Below, piece after piece: positions 48,801-60,350 of a stretch of DNA of 64,000 nt; within the stretch, counting starts at the first letter, position 1; every line of letters begins with the position of its first letter. The notes beneath the pieces were generated by a model, which worked only from the letters and a program-made list of their open reading frames with translations, did no database searches and was not told the origin of the DNA. The translations under genes were made by a program, and so were the position numbers. Origin of the DNA: Lanius collurio (taxonomy: Eukaryota > Chordata > Aves > Passeriformes > Laniidae); contig JACBWW010000012.1 in assembly GCA_020086605.1 (NCBI GenBank), positions 14,507,855 through 14,571,854 of the forward strand, written 5' to 3'.

Positions 48801-49139
48801 CCATGGTTGCTGCTATCGGATATTGCAGAGCACAAAGTGGGGCTGCAGCAGCAGGGGGAGGCCACACACTGTGCTGATGGGGAAGGGGATCACCCAGCGA
48901 GACCCTGGCTGAAGGGGCAGAGTAGAGACTGGTTTTGTGGCACTCTCCCCTCGGCAGGGATCACCTCCCAGGAAGGCATCAGGAGAATGGTGCCTCCTCC
49001 ATCTACCCACTGCTAGTCCCACGGGTCCTCCTGTAGCCCCACTGGCGTGAGATCAGATCTACACTTCTGTGGGAGAACAGCCCCATTCAGTCCCGTTCCA
49101 CACCCAAGGAATGTCCCCATGGTTCTTTCATACCAGAAC
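45831..49139. other. Non-coding, no recognised feature
   Basis: About 3.3 kb. Frames up to 128 codons (45891-46277 minus, opposite 45564-45959 plus) conflict with each other. No repeat family, RNA gene or exon structure is recognised. Confidence 0.4.
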
Positions 49140-49300
49140 TCGGTACAGGCTTTAATTTGTTCATCTCAAGCGTTCAATCGAACAATCGACAGTAGGTCGA
49201 CTTTCTGATGGGAACTGAAGGCGATTCTTTAATTAGATTTAAGAACTGCAACACTTGAAGTTAAATCACGCTTAGAAAGATGAAAATTGAAAAATGATAA
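49140..49300. promoter_or_regulatory. Candidate CNE
   Basis: GCGTTCAATCGAACAATCGA, CAGTAGGTCGACTTTC and GAAGGCGATTCTTTAATTAG form a run with six CpGs in about 80 AT-rich bases, ending in a TTTAATTAG homeodomain core. CpG retention is unusual outside islands in vertebrate DNA. Function is inferred. Confidence 0.35.
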
Positions 49301-51604
49301 CTAATGGGATTTACAGATGATTTCCTTTAAAAGTAAAAAATTATTATTACACACATGTACCCCAAGGACCTTTCAATAGCTGTTAAAAATATTCCTCTTA
49401 ACAGCAGACAATGAGAATATATCCACTTATATGGAAAGATGAACAACAAAGCTTCTGCTAAGACATTTTTTAATAAAAGTAAAGATTCCCAATTACAGAC
49501 TAGAGCTTGCAGTCCCTTCCACCTCCTTCTCCATTTCAGATTCTGCATTTCTTTAGCAACTGAAAATGATGTCCCAGCTAGGTAATACTGGGGCCACTTA
49601 TCTGGGCTCTGACCTAAGTGATGTTGATGAGGCCAGCTGTAAAAAGGCACATTGAATCCTTGCTCAGCAACATGTAAGTAAAGTGAAAACAAGATTTCAA
49701 ATATTTGTCCTAGTGACAAGTAGTATTTCAACCCAAATTTAAAACCATCTAAAGAATTTAGGACCTCAACACATACTACAAAGAAGCAAGGTATCGTACT
49801 TTGAGGCAACCTTCACATTGTTGGGGATTTCTTCAGCAGTGACAATAATTGACAGAAATTACTGCTTATGATTTAACTGTAGGGATAAAGCTAATGTCAA
49901 GGTTTTCCCCTGTAAACCCAGGCACTCTCTTTTGCATCACATTCATCTCTTCTGACACAGCCCCCAAGGCCAACTGACTTCAACAGGAGTGGATACAGAC
50001 TCGGAGTCTGCTTCACGGGAAAGATCTGTTTGCTTCATTAAGTGTATAAAAATTGAACTTGTAAAGATATTCTCGCTGCAATCAAGCACTGACCGGTGCA
50101 CAAGGCTTTTTGTGCCATTTGTTTCTCACCTCTGGTTTGTGGAAGTCCATTGCCACTGTGAGTGCTAAACCAGAGTCAAACAAAGGTACTGAGTGCCAGC
50201 ATCTACGCTGGTGACAGGACTTGCAAACACGCCTACTTGAGCACGCTTTGCTGAACTTCAGACCCTGTCCTTTTGCAGGTGACATGTGGAAACTGCAGGG
50301 GATGTGATGAATCAGGTAGGAATCCTCCATTAATTTAATTTATTGACAATTTGAATAACATCTTTGTATATCTGTACAAAATACTATGTCTCTTACAGGG
50401 CTCCTGAAGGTGTTCTGAAAGGAAGTCTCAAGTTTTCCTTCAAGTGTTCATTGACAATAACATTTACTGTGAACTTTGTGGTCTTACTTGCACATTAAAG
50501 GAATTAGCAGCAAATACAAAAAGACACAGAAATCTGTTCTGAATCCACAGGCCAAAATTAAAACGAGGAGAATGTTTGATGACATAAATAATTATATAAT
50601 AAATATACCGGCACAAGACAGAAGAAGGAAAAAAGCTATTGTTTTTCACACAGATTATGTTAAAATGTGTCATACAGAACAACAACCATGAGGACAACTT
50701 AGCATCTTTTACCTAGCAAGGTACAATTCTTGAACCCAAAAGTCACCAGTACACACCAGCTCTTTGGTGGCTCATCATATGCAGCAGGATGATTACTGCA
50801 CTTGCAGGAGATGGGCGCCCTGCCCCTAAAACCAATGGCAACCTTGGCAGAGAAGCCAAAACCTGCTTGTTTGAAGATGAAATCCTTGTCCCTTCAGTCT
50901 CTTTAGAGCGTGACAAGCTAGCAGAAGCTGGCATGGTTTCCCTGTCTCCTCAGCAGGGGGAAGATACCAAAGTCCTGTTACTGCTCTCTGGCAGGCATCT
51001 TTTTCCAGTGCTACATTTATTTCCAAGGAGAAGCTATAAATTTGATATTGCAGTGCTAGAACAAACAGTTTGTTCTGGATGGGTTAGCCAGGCAGGAAAA
51101 GTTGGGTGTTTCAGCAACTTGGTGTTCCTGGGTCAGCTGGTAGAGGGAAAATCACTGGCTCAGGAGCCACAAAACCCTGTCACAGATTTCCTTTCACAGA
51201 GTGAAACACTAAAAAAGGTCTTGCTTGACTAGGTAAGGCAATATTTGAAGACTCTGGAGAAGAGATTATTTGGAAGTTAGAATGTATATAACCATTAGAG
51301 GTAGAGTTGTGATACACGATGTGATTTACAAACTGATTTCATGCCACTGCAACTACAGGCCCAGGAAGAATGCCTTGGTGGTTATTTGGCTATGAGAAAA
51401 CCTTATCCATTTACTCTCCTGAAAACCCAATAAACTGCTGTGTAGCAGGGACTCTCTCGAGGTGCATCTTCTTCATTCACAGACTCTGATAGGGATGCTC
51501 GATCAGTACTTTTAACTTCATGCCAAATTATGAATGTTTTTTCAAATCAGAACAGCATTAAGAATCCTTCTTGCTTTTCCTGGCAGCCTGCAGTGCAAAA
51601 GTAA
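49301..51604. other. Non-coding, no recognised feature
   Basis: About 2.3 kb. A 160-codon minus frame (49327-49809), rich in L, F and Y, follows AT composition and has no domain. A 147-codon plus frame (50789-51232) also lacks resemblance to any family. Confidence 0.4.
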
Positions 51605-51634
51605 TGTAGAATAAACTCAGGAGTTTATTCTACA
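51605..51634. repeat. Perfect 14-bp inverted repeat with 2-nt loop
   Basis: TGTAGAATAAACTC (51605-51618), AG, GAGTTTATTCTACA (51621-51634). All 14 pairs match, and the sequence is not low-complexity. It could extrude as a cruciform or fold as an RNA hairpin. Too short for a pre-miRNA, and pairing stops sharply at both ends. Confidence 0.9.
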
Positions 51635-54189
51635 ATGGATAATAAATGACATTTAGTGGCATGATGGATACATCCTAGCTTTGCATTATGTAGATGATCT
51701 CAGAATACAAGCCTTATTCCTTGTTTCCCTAATATGCTGCACACAGTACTGTCAGCAGTCTGTCTTCAGAATTTTGATTAATAATGTTAATGTGGTGTTC
51801 TAAATTGAGTTACTGTTCACATTTCTGATCCTATTTATGCTAATAGTGGGGTTTTTTTCCTTTTTAAATTAAACTTTTATGAAACCATTAGATTGTGACC
51901 AGTAGGTTTACTTTCAGAGGCTATTTTGTTTCAAAATGAAGGCAAGATTATTGGGATAAAAAATTACTTTCTTTCCTCTTTCACTGAGGAAGTATCTTTT
52001 AGAGATTATTTTAAATCTTATCCTGTTCTCCAGTTCACAAGTCTGTAGTGAGATTTTTCTGAGAACATACAATTAAGAAGTCACAGAACTCTCCTGTTGA
52101 CAAGAGGTCAGAGGACATATGGATTTCCCAAGACCAAGAACTAGTCTAATTTTGCGGTGTTTTTTTTTTTTTTTTGCAATATGCTTTAAATGAAGCCCTT
52201 CCAGACTAATGACACCTAATGACCCATCAGCATGCCTTGTAGCCAACATGCTCTCACTGAATGCCAAAGATGTGGGATTTGAAGACGGCAGCTCTCAGCC
52301 TTCAGGAACAAACACGGTTAAAGGCATAAGTCAAGACTGGCTTCACAGGAGTTCAATATGGATGCTAAAATAGAAGAAAACACTGAAAATGTGTTTGAGC
52401 TGTTTCTACCTCACATTAAGCATCAATGAAGTCCTAACAAGACCACACTGGTAGTATCCCCAGCCCCTGTTAAGCAAAGTTCTGACTTCTTTCCAGTCCA
52501 AGAACTGAATCATGACATCAGACTGCAGTCTTCATAAGGCCACGGCGAGGGCAAGATTACTTTCTATGCTCACTAATTGCAGAAATTTGCTCTCCAGCTT
52601 CAGGCATCTGAAGGGCATGATTCACAGCGTCAGCAGGAAATGACGGGGCTGTGCAGCAGGAGGAAAGATGATGCAAAGTCTTGGAGTGAGAAGACTGAGG
52701 GCCATGGGGATGACTCGACCATGAAGCTCTGGCACATCAAAGACAAGCTATGCTTTTATACATACAGACAGGAACAGGAAGTTCCACCCCTCACCAGCCA
52801 ACACCTAAAACTGTCAAGTATCTTAGCTGCCTCACTGAGAAAAAAAGAGAAAAATGTGTTTTGGAGCTGATTTTAATAATAGTTTTGTAAATCCACATTT
52901 TTTTGTTTCTTCATTCCTCAAGAAAAAACTTTTCTGGAGGGCTGGAGACCCAGGATGAACCTTATGTGGAAAACATGACATTTTTCCTCAAACACACAAA
53001 AAGAAAGAATGTACTTTCTTCTCCCACTGAGCAGCAACGAACCACTCAAATCACTAAAAAAAACAATCTGCAATTTTCCTCCAGATGAAGAGCACAGTGG
53101 CTTTTGATACATATGCACCTAACTGTGGCTTTCTGTGAGCACAATTAATATCTCTAATGCAGCTAACAAAAGCAAAGCTTTTTAAAGATACAAAGCTGAA
53201 AAAAGGGATCTAAGGCTGAGTGAGTGGAGAGAGGAACAAAACGCAAAAGCAGCTCCAACGCTTAAGGCAACCTACACGCACACCATCTATAGATGAGTCT
53301 CTTGCTATGAAATGCATTTATATGGATCATTATCTTCACATGATACCTAGGCATTCCAGAAGCGTTCAAGTGACCACATTATGCACGGCTCAGCAACCTG
53401 CTTACGTACGCACGTGGGTGGCTTTAAAGAATCCTGAAATTATGTCAATGCCATGGGGAAATGGAGGGCTTCCCAAAGAAGGAGAGAAAGAATAGCAGAG
53501 AGTGCATGCAGAGGGCTGGGCCCATCCTATCCATTGTGCTGGACATAAAAAGCAAGACTTGCAGATGAAGTTAAAACCAGCATTTTAACTCAATGGAGGA
53601 CAGATGTCAAAAACATCAATCTTGCCCATATGCAGAGGATTTCATAACCACCTTTGCTGTGTGTGGCTCAGTTTGTACAGGGAGAAGCTGGAAGAAGGCA
53701 GCAAGAAGAAAACAATTTAAAAAACTTTTGTGTAGGTGTGGGAAGGGGGAGACGACTGCACAAGCAAATTGCTTCGAAAAATCGGCTGGTGATGGGTTAG
53801 GGCTGAGGCAGGAATTTCTGTGAGCTCTGCAGTGCAGCAAAATCTGCACTGAAGAAAAAAAGACAAGTGGACTTTACTAGAAGTTGCCCAGTTGTATCCC
53901 TGAGCAGCTTCTTCATGGAGCTCCTACCCAGTCCAAGAGCCAGCTGGAGCTCCTTGACATTGACAGGCACCATATGATGGTCAGACAGAAGGCATTTTGC
54001 CACTTTGGTTAATTAGGAAATCCTAGAACTAACCTCAAAAAGCACTCCCAACTCCCATCTTACCAACCTCTGCCTTCCCAGTATTTTTAAACTCTACTTA
54101 ATGGAAATCCTTTAGACAGGCTCCTACAGCCTGTGCCTGCATGGCACACGTCTGGGGACAGGGACTGGCTCCACGTTGTCACAGGGAAC
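51635..54189. other. Non-coding, no recognised feature
   Basis: About 2.6 kb with a T16 run at 52160-52175 and a CACGTG E-box at 53411-53416 in the CpG-bearing context TTACGTACGCACGTGG. No gene or named repeat. Confidence 0.4.
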
Positions 54190-54420
54190 TGGTTCCTGCT
54201 TCCCGCTGATAAGGAAACTCACTATACATTAATCTCCTTTTACAATATCATATAAAACCCTAATTACAACCTCGTGCCTCCACAACAAACCCTTCACACA
54301 TTTAATTCATGCACAAATGTCAGCCCTCAACAAATTTTTTAATGTGGTTGAGTTTGTAATTAAGGGTTTGCTTTGTTCGGCAAGTGAGGTATTAGGGCGT
54401 GACCGTGGAGCCCAACTCTG
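54190..54420. promoter_or_regulatory. Candidate CNE with a long inverted repeat
   Basis: AAACCCTAATTACAA (54255-54269) and TTGTAATTAAGGGTTT (54354-54369) are complementary except for one extra base, with 84 bases between. Both arms hold TAATTA homeodomain cores. Between them lie TTTAATTCATGC and TTTTTTAATGTGG, and after them GTTCGGCAAG and GGGCGTGACCGTGG with retained CpGs. Enhancer status is inference. Confidence 0.4.
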
Positions 54421-57400
54421 CTGCCGTTTCCTCCAGGCTTTTCTCAGATATAAGCAAAACCAGGACAACTGACCAGATACATTAAGAAGATCATCTGCAC
54501 ACTCAGAGGTCTTTCAGACCTACTTCTGGAACAGAAAATCCTTTGTGAGCTGTGATCAATAGAAATAAACAGATAAGCACTTCATTTGAACACTTAGCAT
54601 ATGTTCCAGTCCAAGTAACCATTAATCCATGGGCTTCTCCCTCTCTTTCTTTGTGTCATTTCAAAGATAGACAGACCTTCCTTCCTTTTACATGTAGTTA
54701 AAAAAAAAAAAAAAAACAACCCAAAAACAATTAAGCAGCATTCTTGGTGGTAAAAGAGGTTTTTAAGTTGGGTAAAAGGGACACAGTACAGAGCTTACAC
54801 CTGTCAGTCACCCAGCCAACAGCAGTCTTTCCTTATCCACAGATCAGTACTGAAAATAGGAACTCAAATCTTATTCAGAATTCACAAGAGTCGTCTTCTG
54901 GGTTGGCAGTCACCTCTAGGTGCTCTTATCTCTCCACCAAGCCAACACATGAACTTTGCTCTTACCTAATGATCTTTGCTGGGAACCTAAGCAGAGCTGC
55001 ATGCAAAATCCTTTAAGATCTCAAATGATGAACATATCGTGTCCACCTAACAACACACAACTACACTGCACTGTTATACCACATGAAAAACTCCCTATTC
55101 TTGGTTCTTCTTCCATGAACTACATTCCCTTGACTTCAGGATAGCAGACAGATTTCCAGGAATTAGCAGATAACAATTCTTCCAGTTGTAATGATGTTTC
55201 AAGTTTCATAGTTCTGTGGTGGAAACTGGAAAGAAGTCTTACATCAGCATGTGGAATAAATTCACTGATTAGGCAAGAAAAACATTTCAAATTAAGGAAG
55301 ACACACAGGAAGCACAGATGATTTTTCACCTGTATGTAGCCATGGAACAACTTTTAAATGACAAAGTTATCACAGTAAGAGGTCTTCTGGAATATCACAC
55401 AGCAGAAACAAAGAGACTTCACATCACACTCAAGCAGGCTGACCGTGACTGCGACTCCTGGATAGTCAGCCTCAGAGCTTTAACATGTGAGATGAACATA
55501 GGGAATGTCACTGGAGAGGCATGCAACAACACATGCTGCCCTTGTTAATCACATGAGATTCCACCCTGTCATATCCAAAGCACTGAGGATAAGGAGCCTT
55601 TGGAATGCTTATATGGAAAATATTTAATTATGAATAAAACACTCTGTCATCAGCAATAGCAGTAAAGGAGGCAATATTATGTGTCAGAATTTAAGACTGC
55701 AAAACCCAAGGAGTGAAAAAAACCCTCATTTTCATAAACCAAGTAATTGGATTAAACCAAATATGTAGTAAATATGTCTTTAATAGATTTTATGTCATGT
55801 AATCATGAGAACAACAGACAAGAATCTCTGATTTTTTGAAGTGAGACTTATCACAGGCCTAATTTCAATGAGCCCACTAGAAAATAAATAGAACAGGAAC
55901 ATATAGGAAAAAAATATTAGTTTGACCATGGTCTTTGTGGAAAATATATCAAGCAAGAAAACGTATTTAAGATTGGGATATGAAGCTAAGTTATTGCATA
56001 CACTGGGAAAAGCTGGATATGTGCTGTATTGCAGCACATGTTCTGCACAGACAGCTGCACTTCTTCAAGCTGCATCGGAGATATTGGATAAAAGTCCAGT
56101 CAATGACTGTAAGAAGGGAAGAAGCAAAAGGGAAGCACAGGCAAATTTAATTAGGTTCCTACCCAGGCTTATGACATATACTACAGCAGAATTTATCGGC
56201 CAAACTGACCAAGGCTCCATTGTCCAGGAAATGGACTGAAAAAGCGCAATCCTGTATCTTAAAGGCTTTTAAAGTTAAAAGTTATTAGGTGAAAAGAACA
56301 GAGTAATAAAGCAGTGGATGTGGTTATTTCTAGTTAGTTGGAAGAGACAATGACACTCTTCAATCTGCTTATCTACAATCCATGTTCCTCTTCCTACAGG
56401 ACAAAGCAGCCAGAAATTCTGCATTGAATCTCTTGGGAAATGGTCACCAAAATCACAGAAATCTACCAAGATTGGAAGTTAGTTAAACCATCTTTTTCAT
56501 TATTAGAATTATTCTGGACTATCATCTTCTACATGACTATAAATGTAGGTGAAACAATCATCACAAAACAACAAATTTCACTGGAACTGTTGTGATTTCC
56601 CCTCAATAAAAAGATTGCCTACAGTCACTGGGTCTTGATTAGGGGACACACACCTTTAGAGAATGCTTTCTTAGACTGTTGGGATTTAAGCCCGCCAGGA
56701 CATAAGCTCAAAGAATAGTGTTGCCTATATGATTGAGGCCAACACAACCTTCAAGATCTAAAGCAGGGCTTAGCAAAGGCAGAGAAGGTCATTCTCTATA
56801 TCTGGTATCAGCCTGGGAGCTAGAGCACCAGAACCAAAGATATAGACAGTAGTGAAAACTGCCCCCCTCTAGGTGCCAAGTACTTGGAACTGTCATCCTT
56901 GGAAAGCTACAACAGAATCAACATGGAGTCTATTGACCAGGAGGAAAAAGAAAGGATGCTGCAGTCTTGATGCTCTTTTACCACACGCTCAGATTGCTGT
57001 ACCCATTGCCTCAGAGGCTTTGCTAGTAACAAAGGTGGTCTTTTTTGTCTTCCTTGCCTCAGTAAACATTACTGGCAACTAATCAAAAACATTTCTCGAG
57101 AAATCTTTTCATTCTGAATAGGGTAGCAGAAATCCATGGTTTTCTGTTGACAGTAATGCATATTGTCAGTGCAGGAACCCTACTGAGCAGAAGCAAGGCT
57201 CACTGTCCACATCCCTAACACCAGAGAGAACGGACACGTCACGCTTGCCAGAAATATACTGGTCTATGAGCATTATGCCACAGCGACAACTGAAAAAGCC
57301 ATGATCAACACTCTCCCTAAAAATAAGGCAATTCAAAAATGTCACTTCTGTTGTCACAGTTGATGTCACTTAAGTGTCACTTGGAGTTAATATTAGACTA

Positions 57401-58789
57401 ATCAAGCCTATTATAGAGTACTTATAGTATTTAATAGCCTCTTGGATTCGACTTTTGATACAAAAATCTGCATATTCCTTGATGTATGAATTTAAACCAG
57501 TTCAAAGCTCAACTCCAACAGAGCAAGGAGCACACAAGGTGTTGAGAAAAACCCCTCTACTGTTCAAGCAGAAAATGATGTGTCACTTAGCCAGCCACAG
57601 TGGACTCTTAGAAGTGACTCAACATGAACAGCTCTCTCACCACACACTGAGCCCTTCCAGCCCCTCTGCTGGGGGCCACGGTCTCATGAAGGATCGGGCT
57701 CTGCTGCTTCATTTCAGATGTAGCAAAGGCTCACGGACAAAGGGATGCAGATGCATGGAAGTGGTCAGGCACAGAGACACCTCCTTCACTTAGTAGGTAC
57801 CCCAGCTACTTGTTCAGCCACACAACCAGGATCACCTGGTTGCACGCTGCTGTCCCTGTCTATGTTCCCATGCTGCAGTTTATCTATCCCTGGGGATGAG
57901 GTTTGCCTGAAAACCTGCATGCTGCCGCTCCAGAGTCAGAAGAGGCACTTCAACACTCCCACTCATCTGCTGAGGAAGCAGAACTGGGCAGAAATTTTTC
58001 TTTGACATCTATTTTCTCCTTTCTTTAGCACAGAGGCTAATGAAGAGTTTCATGTACACATAATTGTCATGCACAGCAGTTTAATCTCCCCACGCAGTGT
58101 TCATGGTCTAAATACAAAAAGAAGATCCCTTGATTCTCACAAAAATTAATTGTTGGGGCATAAAACAAGCAGGAGGGGGGACAGCAATGTTATTTCCTCA
58201 AGGAAGAAAACCATACCTTTGGGATAACAGGTGCCCTTGAGGGAAGGTCAGAGCAAAAGCAGCTAGTGTCAGGAAAGTGACTTTGCCTTTTAATAAAATG
58301 CAATTTAGTAAATGCAGACATGGAAGGCAAGCTGGCACAAAGTCACATTTTCCTGATTCTTTCAACACCAAAGGGCAGTGCTCCCCTTCCCATTAGGGCA
58401 CAAGGAACAGAGGCCTTGGAAGGAACCCAGAGGCTCTACCCAAAGAACTGTCCCCAACCCTTTCTCACACACAGCCCAGTGCTCATTTCTCCTGCAGAGG
58501 AAAAGGCTGTGCCCCACAGCCAGCCTGGAGGTCCCTGCTACCACTCCTTCAGGTCAGGCTGCTTACAACATCCCAATAACTTTCAAACTTTTTATGAACA
58601 ACAAACAGGACTGAATTCACTATTTCACCGAGGAGAAAGAAAAAACCCCCTACATTGGCTGGTTTTATTTCAAAAGGGATGGTTGTTTTGATTATTTGCA
58701 GCAGTCCTAAGGGAAACAAATGGGTTGTCCATGGATAAAGTGGACAAGGGTGTATGATATAGACATTTATCATGTGCACATTATAAGCT
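54421..58789. other. Non-coding, no recognised feature
   Basis: About 4.4 kb, AT-rich, with an A17 run at 54700-54716. Frames of about 105-112 codons (55922-56239, 57455-57793) have no domain or splice context. No named repeat. Confidence 0.4.
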
Positions 58790-58960
58790 ACGTGTGCTGT
58801 GCTCTATAGCATAATTAATAAGTAGTTGTCTCCTATTCGGTACACCAATACAGCCTCCCATCTTCCCAGGCACATTCGATAACTAATTTATCTCCTTCTG
58901 CAATCCAAATAATCTTATCACTATGGAACAATCTGTGTGAAGTAATTCAAATTCCCATGC
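58790..58960. promoter_or_regulatory. Candidate CNE with GATA motifs
   Basis: GATAACTAATTTATC (58878-58892) is an inverted GATA pair around a homeodomain-like TAATT, and another site (CTTATCA) follows near 58913. AGCATAATTAATAAG is near 58808, and CpGs are retained in TATTCGGTACACC and CATTCGATAAC. Texture-based inference. Confidence 0.3.
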
Positions 58961-60099
58961 GTGGAAATTCAAAAGGGGCATTGGAAGTGCTGTCCTTGCT
59001 CATCCTTGGTACCTGCACAACGAATCCCTGCAGACTCCAAGGTACATCCACAGCCACTCTGCCACATGTATGTACAGAAATAGATGTAATGTAAGACTGT
59101 GTATATCTGACTTGAGCAAGGGAGAGAGAAGGGGGAAATTGTATCCTCAGAGAATCATTGCTGCTCTTCACCTCTCACCACCAATGCTGCCTCTTTTTGT
59201 ACTTGGTCTTGACTCTTAGGAGTACGAAGCCAGTCACAGTCCAAAGAATCAGCAGCCCTCCTTTTGAGGTCACTCAATCAGAAATCAGGATACACAATAC
59301 ATACAATTACAAAAACTACAACAGACAAATTTGGGGATTTTCCCCACGCAAAAAAAATCTCACTTGTATCATATACAGAAAAAAAAGTATTCAGCATGTT
59401 GTAAGTGCCCTCTTTGTAATTATAACTTGCCACATTGTCACGATTTCTTACTCTGTATTTACTATTCTGTTTTGCTGCTGCAGTTTCCTCTATTGCAATC
59501 AGTGTGGGTGTCTGGAGTGTGAGCTGTTAAGATTTCTGCTCCTCCCCTCACATCAATATGCTGGCAGTTATCATAAGCAGCTACAGTACAGATCCTGGTT
59601 AGAGATTTGCAAGATCTCACACAAAAACCTAAGAGTCACCAGAAGGGAGAATTATTTTTCCCTTAAACAGAAAGTTTAAACATTTAAACTTGATTTAATG
59701 GGAATAAATAAACAACAACAAAAAAAGGTGCAAATTCTTTGTGGGTTTATAATTCTTATGTAAGCAAGACAATGTAGTGAAGCATCCACTGAAACACAAT
59801 TCTTCAAAATTAATTTAGAGGAGAACTCAATGGACTTGGAAAAAAAGCAAAGAATATGTGTTATGCGGAAGTGCTACACCCACCTAAAGGAAAAAATATT
59901 CCTCACATTTCAGATACATACTTTCCCTCAACATGTAAATAAAAAGGAAAATCAACATAATTTTAAAAGAACGAGATCTATATATTTATATAATTTTTAT
60001 ATACTGGTCTATAGCCACCCATAATTGACCTTGCTTTGTAGACAGTCACTTACAGAAGGTTAACTTCTCAAGAAATTAAGAGGACTCGGACAAAAATAC
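58961..60099. other. Non-coding, no recognised feature
   Basis: A 173-codon plus frame (59158-59679) is the longest here. It is rich in I, Y, C, S and L, has no domain, and contains no splice-bounded segment I can defend. The rest is AT-rich. Confidence 0.4.
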
Positions 60100-60350
60100 A
60101 GCGATATTTTTTCATCAGTGGCCAAATCATAGCTTGTCATATAAAGCAGCCCCATATTGCCTTCTACTTTGTTCCCTTCTCGCGGATGCCTCAAAAAGCA
60201 TTTCCATTTTACACAAGGGCGGACCCAAAGTTCAGATAAAGAGGAATCCTGCAATTGTTCTTCTTTATTTAGGAGGCATGAAACACGCATCATCACAAGA
60301 TAAAAAATTCTATGTTCTTTAAGGAGCATTAAAGACGAGCAACGCCTGCA
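60100..60350. promoter_or_regulatory. Candidate CNE (weak)
   Basis: CAGCGATATTTTTTCATCAG, TTCTCGCGGATGCC, AAGGGCGGACCC and AAACACGCATCATCAC retain CpGs in AT-rich DNA. A 107-codon minus frame overlaps (60060-60383) without family resemblance. Inference only. Confidence 0.25.

Noticed and set aside
48845..48863. GCAGCAGCAGGGGGAGGCC as a CTCF site
   Set aside because: Near the CTCF core but with A where C is strongly preferred, and within CAG-rich sequence; too weak without ChIP data.
50951..50963. CAGCAGGGGGAAG as a CTCF site
   Set aside because: Same mismatch in the core and a poor 3' half.
51129..51180. GGTCAGCTGGTAGAGGG... resembling a tRNA or tRNA-SINE head
   Set aside because: Only an A-box-like portion is present; no complete cloverleaf or B box can be drawn.
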